This document shows positions 1 through 7,494 of a DNA stretch of 21,931 nt, in pieces. Location of the stretch: NCBI GenBank assembly GCA_910586575.1, contig CAJUJQ010000042.1:1-21931 (forward strand). The letters are read 5' to 3'. This DNA comes from an uncultured Clostridia bacterium (GTDB taxonomy: Bacteria; Bacillota; Clostridia; Oscillospirales; Butyricicoccaceae). Both the position numbers and the translations under genes were made by a program. Every line of letters starts with the position of its first letter. Position 1 is the first letter of the stretch. The notes below the pieces were generated by a model, which saw only the letters and a program-made list of their open reading frames with translations, was not told the DNA's origin and ran no database searches.

Positions 1-2
1 TT

Positions 3-347
3 ATACCATTTTTCCAGCTGCTTATTCGTGCAAGTAATTTCCTTAAAGTTCCTTACGCGGGCGCGTCCGGTTACGGGCAATATTACGCGCTGCGCATCCA
101 AGGCGATTCCATGATTGGCGCGGGCATCATGGACGGCGACCTGATTGTCGTGCGGCAGGAGCAGACCGCCCGCTCGGGGCAGATTGTAGTTGCGCTGCTG
201 GAGGATGAAGCCACCTGCAAACGGCTTTCGCTCGATGGCGGTCAAGTCTGGCTGATGCCGGAAAACCCCGATTACCAGCCGATTGACGGCAGCGGCTGTT
301 CCCTGCTGGGGGTTGTCGTCGCGGTGCACCGGGAGTACGCCGTCTGA
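3..347 (+). CDS. LexA-like S24 peptidase domain protein, 5' partial or truncated
   Basis: This is the C-terminal catalytic domain of the LexA/UmuD/CI family (peptidase S24), which self-cleaves when RecA filaments form after DNA damage. The frame is open from the window edge. The nucleophile motif GDSM is at nucleotides 102-113 and the general-base lysine lies in ATCKRL. Serine and lysine are 37 residues apart, the same spacing as Ser119/Lys156 of E. coli LexA. The family-typical GAGIMDGDLIVVRQ follows the serine. No helix-turn-helix is visible because the 5' part is outside the window or missing. The first ~50 bases are AT-rich, and their translation does not resemble the usual LexA cleavage-site region, so a truncated gene is possible. 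The first in-frame ATG (111) lies inside the catalytic motif with no ribosome site, so it is not a credible start. The stop TGA overlaps the recG ATG by one base, suggesting translational coupling. Confidence 0.75.
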   Translation: MPFFQLLIRASNFLKVPYAGASGYGQYYALRIQGDSMIGAGIMDGDLIVVRQEQTARSGQIVVALLEDEATCKRLSLDGGQVWLMPENPDYQPIDGSGCSLLGVVVAVHREYAV

Positions 348-2374
348 TGCCCGCCCTGTCAGACACCCCGCGCGCCATTTCCGGCATCGGCCCGCGGAAA
401 GCGGCGCTGCTCGAAAAGCTGGGCATCCGCACCTTGCAGGACGCGCTCGAATTCTATCCGCGCGACTATGACGACCGCACACACATCACCCCGATTACTG
501 AACTTCGCGAGGGGGAACGCGCCTGTGTCCGCGCGGTAGTCGGCACCGCGCCCGAGCTGCGCCGTATCCGCAAGGGCATGGAACTGACCAAATTCACCAT
601 TTTTGACGACAGCGGCACGGTGAACGTCACCTATTTTAACAACCGCTATTATGCCGCCCTGCTCCGCGTGGGGGAAGAATACCTGTTTTGCGGCACGGTG
701 CAGGGATACGGGCGGGGCCGCCAGCTGGTTTCCCCCGACTATGTGAAATCCGTCCCCGGCGAGGACGGCGGCATTGTGCCCATCTACCCGCTGACGGCGG
801 GCGTTACCCAGAAAAACCTGCTTCGCGTCACCGACGCCGCGCTCGACGCTGTCGCCGGGGAATACCCCGAGTTCCTGCCGGGCTGGCTGCTGGCGAAATA
901 TGGCCTTCCCTGCCTGCGGGACGCGCTGATTTCCATCCACCGCCCCAAGAGTATAGAGGAGGTCGCGGGCGCGCGGCGGCGCATGGTGTTCGAAGAGCTG
1001 TTCCTGCTCTGCTGCGGCTTGCAGCGCATGAAGGAAAAGCGCCGCGAGCAAAACGGGCTGAGCTTCCCGGATACCGATTTAACCGCTTTCTGGGAGGTGC
1101 TCCCATTCCCGCCAACCGGGGCGCAGGCGCGCGCGGTAAACGAGCTTGCCGCTGACTGCACCGGAAAATATCCAATGAACCGGCTGGTACAGGGCGACGT
1201 CGGCTCAGGAAAAACCGCCGTCGCGGCGGCGCTCTGCACGCTGGCGGCACAGAATGGCTATCAGGCCGCACTGATGGCGCCCACTGAAATCCTTGCGGCG
1301 CAGCACGCGCAGTCGCTTGCCCCGCTGTTTGAATCGCTCGGTTTCTCATGCGCGCTGCTGACCGGCTCCATGGGCGCGGCGGAAAAGCGCGCCAAACACG
1401 CGGCCATATCGGCGGGCGAAATCCAGATTGTCATTGGCACCCACGCGCTGATCCAGCGGGACGTGGAATTTGCGCGGCTGGGCGCGGTGGTCGTCGACGA
1501 ACAGCACCGGTTCGGGGTCAGCCAGCGCGCCGCCCTCCGGCAAAAGGGGCAGCTGCCCCATGTGCTGGTCATGTCGGCTACCCCCATCCCGCGCACGCTG
1601 GCGCTCATTATGTACGGTGATTTGGACGTATCAGTGCTGGACGAGCTTCCGCCCGGACGGCAGCCTGTGGAAACCTTCGCCGTGGGCGAGAAAATGCGCC
1701 CGCGTATCTATAAATTCATCGAAAAGCAGCTTTTAGACGGTGGCCAGGTATACGTCGTGTGCCCGCTCGTCGAGGACGGTGAGCTGCCGCTCAAAAGCGC
1801 CGAGCAGCACGTCCAGACCCTGCGCCAGGTGCTGCCCCACCGGCGGGTATCCCTGCTGCACGGGCGCATGAAGCAGGCCGAAAAAGATGCGGTCATGAAC
1901 GCCTTTGCCGCTGGGGAAGCCGATATCCTGGTGGCGACGACGGTAATCGAGGTCGGCGTCAACGTACCGAACGCGAATTTAATGGTTGTCGAGGACGGCG
2001 ACCGCTTCGGGCTGTCCCAGCTGCACCAGCTGCGCGGACGCGTGGGCCGCGGACGGCGGCAGTCCTACTGCATTTTCTTTGGCAGGGATAAGGGCGAAAA
2101 GGCACGGGCGCGGCTGAAAATCCTGTGCGATACCAGCGACGGCTTCGAGATTGCCCGTGCCGACCTGGCACAACGCGGCCCCGGGGATTTCTTCGGGCAG
2201 CGGCAGCACGGCCTGCCGGTACTCCATATCGCAAATCTGGCCTCCGACCTGGCGCTCATGCAGTCCGCGCGCGAGGAAGCCGAAGCGCTGCTCGCGGAGG
2301 ACCCCGCACTGACGCACTACCCCGAGCTGAGGGAGCGCGTCAACCGGATGTTCCGCACACCGCACACCGCCTGA
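347..2374 (+). CDS. recG: ATP-dependent DNA helicase RecG
   Basis: RecG is a monomeric superfamily 2 helicase that remodels stalled replication forks and branch-migrates Holliday junctions. The 675-residue protein has the full family length. Residues 1-40 hold the helix-hairpin-helix-like start (GIGPRKAALLEKLGI), and residues ~50-150 the OB-fold wedge domain that splits the fork. Walker A GDVGSGKT is near residue 283, and the DEQH box (Walker B/motif II) near 384, followed by MSATPIPRTLAL (motif III). The C-terminal helicase lobe has TTVIEVGVNVPNA and the RecG-typical QLRGRVGRG, then the conserved DLAQRGPGDFFGQRQHG. The ATG overlaps the stop of the upstream S24-peptidase gene (TGATG), so translation is probably coupled. 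If that gene is or was lexA, this places recG with an SOS-type regulator. No defect is seen. The gene converges on a decayed ABC transporter locus 18 bases downstream. Confidence 0.97.
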   Translation: MPALSDTPRAISGIGPRKAALLEKLGIRTLQDALEFYPRDYDDRTHITPITELREGERACVRAVVGTAPELRRIRKGMELTKFTIFDDSGTVNVTYFNNRYYAALLRVGEEYLFCGTVQGYGRGRQLVSPDYVKSVPGEDGGIVPIYPLTAGVTQKNLLRVTDAALDAVAGEYPEFLPGWLLAKYGLPCLRDALISIHRPKSIEEVAGARRRMVFEELFLLCCGLQRMKEKRREQNGLSFPDTDLTAFWEVLPFPPTGAQARAVNELAADCTGKYPMNRLVQGDVGSGKTAVAAALCTLAAQNGYQAALMAPTEILAAQHAQSLAPLFESLGFSCALLTGSMGAAEKRAKHAAISAGEIQIVIGTHALIQRDVEFARLGAVVVDEQHRFGVSQRAALRQKGQLPHVLVMSATPIPRTLALIMYGDLDVSVLDELPPGRQPVETFAVGEKMRPRIYKFIEKQLLDGGQVYVVCPLVEDGELPLKSAEQHVQTLRQVLPHRRVSLLHGRMKQAEKDAVMNAFAAGEADILVATTVIEVGVNVPNANLMVVEDGDRFGLSQLHQLRGRVGRGRRQSYCIFFGRDKGEKARARLKILCDTSDGFEIARADLAQRGPGDFFGQRQHGLPVLHIANLASDLALMQSAREEAEALLAEDPALTHYPELRERVNRMFRTPHTA

Positions 2375-2392
2375 AACCAACGTCTCTTACTG

Positions 2393-3334
2393 TCATGCCC
2401 CAATCTCCTTTTGGGACCAGATTTTTCTCGCCCCCGCCACAGAAGCCGCGACAGCGGCGGCAGCTGCCAGCAGGAAAGGGCGTTCAAACCCATTCCTGGC
2501 GACCCTGTAAACGTCAAAATATTTCAGCGGCGTTATATAATTCAGCACCGGGATGTATACCCGGCGGCGATATCAGCCGCATAGAAAAAATCAGCATCCC
2601 TGCCCCCAGCCTTACCGCCCCCCCGATAGGTTTTCGGCAAAGCCGACAGCAAAAGCGCCGACGCAAACAGCACGGTTTCTGTCAGGAACATGCCGATTGT
2701 AGTGGCAATCACCGCGTATTCCTGCCCAACCCGCCCAAGGGGCGAACGGCGGTAAAATAGCAGCACAGCCCGCTGAACGCCGCCAGCAGCATGCAGCACC
2801 CGCTGGCGATAGCCTCACAATCCTGCTGCGCCTCACCGGCTTTGTGAACAGGTATTCCATCGTGCCCTGCGCGCGCTCCTTGGCGATACAGGACACACCC
2901 AGATAGGCCGCATAGCTGTTGGTCAGAAGCGTCACCCAAAAATAAATACAGCCATACCATCCCAGCGCGGAGTGAACCCCTTCGCTGACCCCGAACATGA
3001 CGGCCAGTATCTTCGGGAAGCTGTCCAACAGTTCTGTCAGCTCCTCCAGGCTGCCCCGCGAGGACAGGAAAATCGTCGTCCCCTTCTGGTTTTCCTCCCG
3101 CAGGATTTCGTAAAAGACATGCTGCCCACAGCCTAGGCCGAAGATGGCGGCGCTCCCGCCGGTGGATTTCAAACGCTCCATCAGGGTACGGATTGTGGTA
3201 GATTTCCCCGCCCCGTCCGGGCCGATAAACCCAAAAATCTCGCCCTGCTCGACGGTAAAGCTGATTTCCTCAATCCCACGGCGTTTTCCGCAGCGCTTGG
3301 AAAGATTCTCTAAACCAATCACCGGGACGCTCAT
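2393..3334 (-). pseudogene. Decayed ABC exporter: ATPase and ABC-2 type permease collapsed into one broken reading frame
   Basis: The start ATG (3334) has an AGGAG ribosome site and overlaps the restored TetR stop (ATGA). The N-terminus is an ABC ATPase with Walker A GPDGAGKST (usually GPNGAGKST). After ...AIFGLGCGQ (about 3135-3140) the frame jumps to a fragment from near the ATPase C-terminus (FYEILREENQKGTTIFLSS). The Q-loop, LSGGQ signature and Walker B, roughly 110 residues, are therefore missing. At about 3055-3065 it jumps again into an ABC-2 permease (SLEELTELLDSFPK), with hydrophobic segments and the conserved KERAQGTMEYLFTKPVRRSRIV. The rest of the permease is readable only by changing frame near 2830, between ~2720 and 2760, and near 2552, ending with LNYITPLKYFDVYRVARNGF and a stop at 2393. 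The ATPase lacks its catalytic motifs, so no working transporter can be made. The substrate is unknown; TetR-linked exporters of this type often move drugs or peptides. Confidence 0.88.
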
Positions 3335-3941
3335 CGCAAATATTTCTCCTGATAAAAAAACCGTTTCCGCATCTGCAAAATATCGCCAAATTCTGTCATG
3401 ATACCGGAATAGTTGCTTCCCCTCTCGCGTTCGATCTGAAAGGACAGGCCCTTTCCCAACAACACCAGCATTTGAAGCACTAACTTTATGTCTTGGGGAT
3501 GCTTGAATTTTGCGCATCCCCCTCCCGCAGGATTAAAGCTTCTACGAACGTCTGATCCGTCAAAGCATCCAGCGGCTTTTGGACCTCCGGCGGCTGTTCC
3601 GCCGCGGCGCTGGCGAGAAATGCCGCGACATAAGGATGCGCCTTCAATTTCTCAACCTTCATAACACTTGCCGCCCACACGCGGTCAAAGAAATCCGCAC
3701 TGTTGTCCAATGCTTCCTTATCGTACACCTGCTTCATCTGTGCGGAACAATACTGGAACAGGTACTCGTAAAGAGCCTGCTTGCTGCCGAAATACTGGAA
3801 CATGGACGCTTTGGAAATTCCTGCCGCCGTGGCAATATCATTGACGGACGCCTTGTCGTAGCCATGCTTTGCAAAGCAGGAAAGCGCCGCGTTTCTGACG
3901 GCTGTCTGTTTTTGTTCCGAAAGGGATGAAAATGTTTCCAT
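3331..3941 (-). pseudogene. TetR/AcrR-family regulator with a single-base frameshift
   Basis: The start ATG at 3941 has GGAGG upstream. The N-terminal DNA-binding domain is intact: residues ~10-55 include AALSCFAKHGYDKASVNDIA followed by AAGISKASMFQYFGSKQALY, the TetR helix-turn-helix. As read, the protein ends after 151 residues (stop at 3486) with an atypical tail. Adding one base to the T-run at 3508-3511 (AAAA on the coding strand) restores an open frame to 3331. That gives 203 residues ending in a typical TetR C-terminus (FGDILQMRKRFFYQEKYLR), with its TGA overlapping the ABC ATPase ATG. This strongly suggests one deleted base, either a real mutation or a homopolymer sequencing error. 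The downstream transporter is also broken, which favours real decay. The truncated product would keep the DNA-binding domain but lose part of the ligand/dimer domain. It is divergent from the HIT gene. Confidence 0.85.
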
Positions 3942-4132
3942 AGGGCTGCCCTCCTCCGGTGACCGAATCGGCCAATGCCTTTCCACCCCTGCGGCGCAAA
4001 ATCCAAAGTTCACCGAAAAATCCATAAAACTTTACAAAAAGGTATAGCGTTTTTCCCAAAAAGCGTGTATACTGGAGATAGTATCCGCAGCCTGCGGAGG
4101 ATTTGTTGATTTACTATGAAGGAGTGTTCATT

Positions 4133-4573
4133 ATGGCAAAGGCATCCGGCTGCTTCTACTGCGAGGAGCACCACGAAAAACGCGACAGCATCATGTATCT
4201 GGTAGGCAAAATGTCCACCGGCACCCTCTATCTGTTCCGTGACCAGTCCCACAAGGGCCGCTGCGTCCTGGCGCTCGACGACCACAAAAAAGAGGTTTTT
4301 GAACTGACCGACGGCCAGCGTTCCGGCATCATCAGCGATGTTTCCAAGGTTGCCGAAGCGATCAAAAAGCTCTGGGGCTGCAACAAGATCAATATCGGCT
4401 CCTTTGGCGACACCAACCCGCATCTGCATTTCCATATCGTGCCCAAGTATGAGGGTGGCCTGGACTTCGGCGGCGGCTTTACCATCACCCGCGCGGACAA
4501 CGATCAGGTCATTCTCGATCAGGCCGAGTATGATTCCATGATTGCGGCGCTCAAGAGCGAACTGAAACTTTGA
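4133..4573 (+). CDS. HIT family protein (histidine-triad nucleotide-binding)
   Basis: HIT proteins are small nucleotide hydrolases or transferases acting on AMP-linked or dinucleotide substrates. The 146-residue protein carries the triad HLHFH at residues 97-101, followed by IVPK; the middle histidine of the family motif is the nucleophile. An N-terminal CFYC (C7, C10) followed by two histidines resembles the metal-binding start seen in some HIT proteins. The start chosen is the ATG at 4133, which has AAGGAG eight bases upstream; an in-frame start at 4103 has no such site. A -10-like TATACT lies at 4068-4073, but no convincing -35 was found. The gene stands alone between a divergent TetR locus and a convergent SLH gene and ends in its own strong terminator. 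The true substrate cannot be told from sequence. Confidence 0.9.
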   Translation: MAKASGCFYCEEHHEKRDSIMYLVGKMSTGTLYLFRDQSHKGRCVLALDDHKKEVFELTDGQRSGIISDVSKVAEAIKKLWGCNKINIGSFGDTNPHLHFHIVPKYEGGLDFGGGFTITRADNDQVILDQAEYDSMIAALKSELKL

Positions 4574-4581
4574 TTCCCATG

Positions 4582-4613
4582 GACGGGGGCACATCGGTGT
4601 GCCCCCGTCTTTT
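4582..4613 (+). terminator. Rho-independent terminator of the HIT gene
   Basis: A perfect 12-bp stem (4582-4593 with 4598-4609) closes a TCGG tetraloop and is followed by TTTT. It lies nine bases after the HIT stop codon. Confidence 0.93.
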
Positions 4614-4624
4614 CTATGCATGCA

Positions 4625-4652
4625 AAAAGCCCGGCGCATTGGCCGGGCTTTT
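4625..4652 (-). terminator. Bidirectional-looking terminator of the SLH-domain gene
   Basis: An 11-bp inverted repeat (4625-4635 with 4642-4652, core GCCCGGC/GCCGGGC) has A/T tracts on both sides. On the minus strand it ends in five Ts, 13-40 bases after the SLH gene stop. It can also serve as a back-up terminator for the HIT gene on the plus strand. Confidence 0.85.
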
Positions 4653-4665
4653 GTGGATAATTGAT

Positions 4666-6156
4666 TTATTCTGCTTCTGCCGGAGCGTCCTTGGCGGTGT
4701 CCTCCGAAGTGTCTTTCGCGGTGTCTGCCGGAGCATCCTTAGCGCCGGGATCCGCCGGGGTATTTGTCGTAGTGACCGTCGCTGTGGCTGCCGAAGCATC
4801 TACATAATCGTCAAAAGAAGCAGGGAACTCAATCTTGACCGCATCACCGGTTGCGGTGATATCCATCTTCATTTTCATGCTCATGCCGATTTCGGACTGG
4901 CCGTCATTCACGTTCATCACCATGTCCATATCCATGCTTACGGGTACGCCATCCTGTATGGTTTCATTCGCGGTAACCTTGGTGATGGAAACCTTAGCGC
5001 CTGCGTTGGAGAGGTCAGGCATTGCCGCCATCATGCTGCCCATGATAGAATCTACCGCGCTGCCCATTACATTGGGGTTATACGTAACCGTGTAGGTCGT
5101 CTTGCCGTCGGCCTCGGCCTTGGTCAGCGAATCAATCACGGTAATGCCGTTGTTGTTGACGCTTTGCATATTGACGACATTCATCTGGGACATAGCTTCC
5201 TTGAAATCCATCGGCATTTTCATCTTGTTGCCGTCAGCTTCGATATAGGCCATGCCGTCCTTGAAATACAGGGTATTGGGTACGCTGACTGTTTCGTCCT
5301 CAACGACCACATCCACCTTGCCCGCCATCTTCATTTCAACCGCTTCCAGCTTGGCAGGGTCAATCTTTATCGCGGCATCCTGCTCCATCGTCATCTTCAT
5401 GGTATCGCCTTCGGCGGTGATATCGATATCGGCAGTCACTTTGCATGCCATCGAGCTGTTGCTCTGGAAGCTCTCGGAAGCCTTCATGTACTCGCGGTAA
5501 TCCGCGAACTTCTGACGGACAGCCTTAGAAGCGTCGTTGTCAGCGACCGCACCGTCGGCAATCAGCTTGTCGAGCAGGTCGCCCTCGCCGCCCTTGGGCT
5601 GGCAGGAAAGCGCGGTGTAGCACATCGCAACCAAGTGGTCGCGCTGGAAGTCTTTCTCGTTACAGTTGAACAAGTCGACGACGCCCTTTTCACGCGCGAA
5701 ATCCATTGCGGTGAAATAAGTAAAGTCGCCGCCCTCCGCATCGGAGTAGCCCAGCGCGCGCAGCAGGAAGGTTGCGGCCATCTGTGCCGAGCAGCTTTCA
5801 CGCGGGGCGAAGGTCGTCTCGGTCGTGCCGGCGGCCAAGTTATTCTTGACCAGCCAGTTGACGGCAGGCTTTGCCCACGCGGAATCCTCCATATCGGTGA
5901 ACGCGAAGCTGTCAGCATCGGTTTTCCACGCCTCGTCCGCTTCCGCCGACTTGCCAAGCAGGCGGACCAGCATTGCGGCGGCTTCCCCGCGGGTGCTTGC
6001 CCGGTCGAGGTCGAAGCCGTTGTCCGTACCGGTCAGCAAGCCAAGGTCGTTCAACGACTGTGCCGCGCTTTCGAAGTTGGCAGCGCCTGCCGCACAGAAG
6101 GTCATTGCGCCCGCAAGCACGCCGCTCACAAGCAATTTTTTGATAGAAAATTTCAT
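4666..6156 (-). CDS. Exported S-layer-homology (SLH) domain protein with Met-rich beta domain
   Basis: This 496-residue protein is probably attached to the cell wall. Residues 1-25 form a signal peptide (MKFSIKKLLVSGVLAGAMTF, then CAAGA). Residues ~27-205 hold three degenerate SLH repeats, recognisable by STRGEAAAMLVRLLG and by APRESCSAQMAATFLLRALG; SLH domains bind pyruvylated secondary wall polymers. Residues ~215-450 form a polar, beta-rich region with alternating methionines (MKMTMEQ, MDMDMVMNV, MSMKMKMD). It resembles extracytoplasmic lipid- or peptide-binding beta domains such as DUF6612, but I cannot confirm the family. The tail (~455-496) is low-complexity Ala/Asp/Lys/Thr with repeated TAKD units. 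The ATG at 6156 was chosen because AGGAGG lies nine bases upstream and the signal peptide begins there. It has its own promoter at 6237-6264. Role unknown. Confidence 0.88.
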   Translation of the reverse strand: MKFSIKKLLVSGVLAGAMTFCAAGAANFESAAQSLNDLGLLTGTDNGFDLDRASTRGEAAAMLVRLLGKSAEADEAWKTDADSFAFTDMEDSAWAKPAVNWLVKNNLAAGTTETTFAPRESCSAQMAATFLLRALGYSDAEGGDFTYFTAMDFAREKGVVDLFNCNEKDFQRDHLVAMCYTALSCQPKGGEGDLLDKLIADGAVADNDASKAVRQKFADYREYMKASESFQSNSSMACKVTADIDITAEGDTMKMTMEQDAAIKIDPAKLEAVEMKMAGKVDVVVEDETVSVPNTLYFKDGMAYIEADGNKMKMPMDFKEAMSQMNVVNMQSVNNNGITVIDSLTKAEADGKTTYTVTYNPNVMGSAVDSIMGSMMAAMPDLSNAGAKVSITKVTANETIQDGVPVSMDMDMVMNVNDGQSEIGMSMKMKMDITATGDAVKIEFPASFDDYVDASAATATVTTTNTPADPGAKDAPADTAKDTSEDTAKDAPAEAE

Positions 6157-6236
6157 TTTGTCTATCCTCCTAACTTTTGGGAACAGACACGCCCGGACAC
6201 CCAATTCACCGTTCCCGCGCTATTCCTCTGCTTTTT

Positions 6237-6264
6237 AGTATAGCACGCCTGCAACGGTTTTCAA
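6237..6264 (-). promoter_or_regulatory. Sigma-A-type promoter of the SLH gene
   Basis: On the minus strand the -35 TTGAAA (6259-6264) and the -10 TATACT (6237-6242) are 16 bases apart. The -10 is preceded by TGC, an extended -10. Predicted transcription starts near 6230, giving a leader of about 75 bases. Confidence 0.75.
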
Positions 6265-6274
6265 GCGGAAATAT

Positions 6275-6303
6275 AAAACAGCGGACGAAAACGCCGCTGT
6301 TTT
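6275..6303 (-). terminator. Terminator after the mscS-type gene
   Basis: A 10-bp stem AAAACAGCGG/CCGCTGTTTT (6275-6284 with 6294-6303) has a 9-base loop and T-tracts in both orientations. It lies 17 bases after the channel gene stop and just upstream of the SLH promoter. Confidence 0.88.
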
Positions 6304-6320
6304 AACAAATTATTTACAAT

Positions 6321-7334
6321 TCACTCTTGGACGATATGAATGTGGGGATAAGCGAAGGAAATCCCTTCCTTGTCAAAACGGGCTTTCAGACTGCGCAGCA
6401 GGTCGCAGCGCATACCAAAGGCGATGCCGTTGTCCACGCCCCAGAGTAACGCACGCAGGATTACGGCGGAGTCGGCAAGCTCCTGCACACGCACGGTGAC
6501 GAGCGGCTTGTCTTCGGCCTTCTGCTCGGGGGTGCGGGTGTCAAGGTAATCCGGGTGTGCGGCGACCTCCTCCGCGAGGATGGCAAGCGCTTTTTCGGTA
6601 TCGCTCTCATAGGTAATGCCGATATCGAGCATCAGGCAGACCCGTTTTTCACCGTAATCGAAATTTTCAACGACAGCACCGTTCATGGTACTGTTTGGAA
6701 TAATGACGCACTTATTTTCGACGGTTTTCAGCACGGTATGCCGCAGCGTAATATCCTCCACGGTACCGGTTATATCAAGTGAAGGCACACGCAGCACATC
6801 GCCAATTATAAACGGTTTAAATACAAGAATCATCACACCGCTTGCAATCGAGCCAAGCGCCTCCTGTGCGGCGACGCCCGCAACCAGCGCCAGCACACCG
6901 CCGGTCGCCAGCAGGGTCGTCAGAATCGAGCTCAGCACCGGCACAACGGCAACCACGCTGGAAAAGATCACGAAATAAGCGCCCGCGACCACAACATACC
7001 GCAAAAACGCCATCACGGAAGCATTCGGGCTTCTGGCGTCTTTCAGCTTCCGCACCGACCGCGCAAATGCACGGTTGATGATTTTTACAATAATCATCCC
7101 GATCAGGAGGATGAGCACAACCACCAGCCCGCGGGCAACGGTCATCCCAAAATCGGTTGCAAAGAACGCCTTCAAGGTTTCAATCACATTAGGCGGCACG
7201 ACATCGGACGCGGCTTCGGTCAGCGCTTCGCCAACATCCTGAAGCCCCTGATCCTGCAAAACGGTATTCGGGTCAATGATATCCTGCGCAGCCCCGGCAA
7301 TCGCCTCGCCGACATCGTTTAATGCTTCTTCCAC
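6321..7334 (-). CDS. MscS-family small-conductance mechanosensitive channel
   Basis: This heptameric inner-membrane channel opens on membrane tension and releases osmolytes during hypo-osmotic shock. The 337-residue protein has an N-terminal extension, then hydrophobic helices at ~64-85 (TVARGLVVVLILLIGMIIV) and ~108-135. The pore-lining TM3 follows (GGVLALVAGVAAQEALGSIA), with the alternating small residues and the kink region of MscS. The beta domain has the family's FKPFIIGDVL and VIIPNSTMNGAVVENFD. The GTG at 7334 is the likely start, with AGGAGGG about 10 bases upstream. Residues 5-30 and 31-56 are an internal duplication (DVGEAIAGAAQD and DVGEALTEAASD) in the extension before the first helix, which is unusual for MscS. 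It is bounded by terminators on both sides and is likely monocistronic or reads from proS. Confidence 0.93.
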   Translation of the reverse strand: MEEALNDVGEAIAGAAQDIIDPNTVLQDQGLQDVGEALTEAASDVVPPNVIETLKAFFATDFGMTVARGLVVVLILLIGMIIVKIINRAFARSVRKLKDARSPNASVMAFLRYVVVAGAYFVIFSSVVAVVPVLSSILTTLLATGGVLALVAGVAAQEALGSIASGVMILVFKPFIIGDVLRVPSLDITGTVEDITLRHTVLKTVENKCVIIPNSTMNGAVVENFDYGEKRVCLMLDIGITYESDTEKALAILAEEVAAHPDYLDTRTPEQKAEDKPLVTVRVQELADSAVILRALLWGVDNGIAFGMRCDLLRSLKARFDKEGISFAYPHIHIVQE

Positions 7335-7446
7335 AGCGGTAAATCCCTCCTTTATGCTCAGTCATTCTTACGCCAGCAGACGCCGCCCCTGAATCCCCCG
7401 CCCCTGCGGTCGGAACTGGTGCAGCGCTTCTTTTGGCTGCAAGGCT

Positions 7447-7478
7447 GACCAGCCCGCCAAAAGGACGGCGGGCTGGTC
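7447..7478 (-). terminator. Strong inverted repeat after proS, probable terminator
   Basis: A perfect 12-bp stem (7447-7458 with 7467-7478) has an 8-base loop and begins 17 bases after the proS stop. There is no T-tract on the minus strand, so intrinsic termination is less certain than for the other hairpins here. It could also act as a transcript-stabilising hairpin. Confidence 0.55.
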
Positions 7479-7494
7479 TGGTAAACATTCTTTT

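Noticed and set aside
3335..3517. N-terminal extension of the ABC ATPase frame
   Set aside because: The frame is open upstream of ATG 3334, but this DNA encodes the C-terminus of TetR in another frame once one base is restored; the ribosome site supports ATG 3334.
4570..6243. A 557-codon plus-strand open frame opposite the SLH gene
   Set aside because: It is composition-biased (His, Gly, Arg), starts in the HIT terminator, and has no ribosome site; the minus-strand gene has a signal peptide, SLH motifs, promoter and ribosome site.
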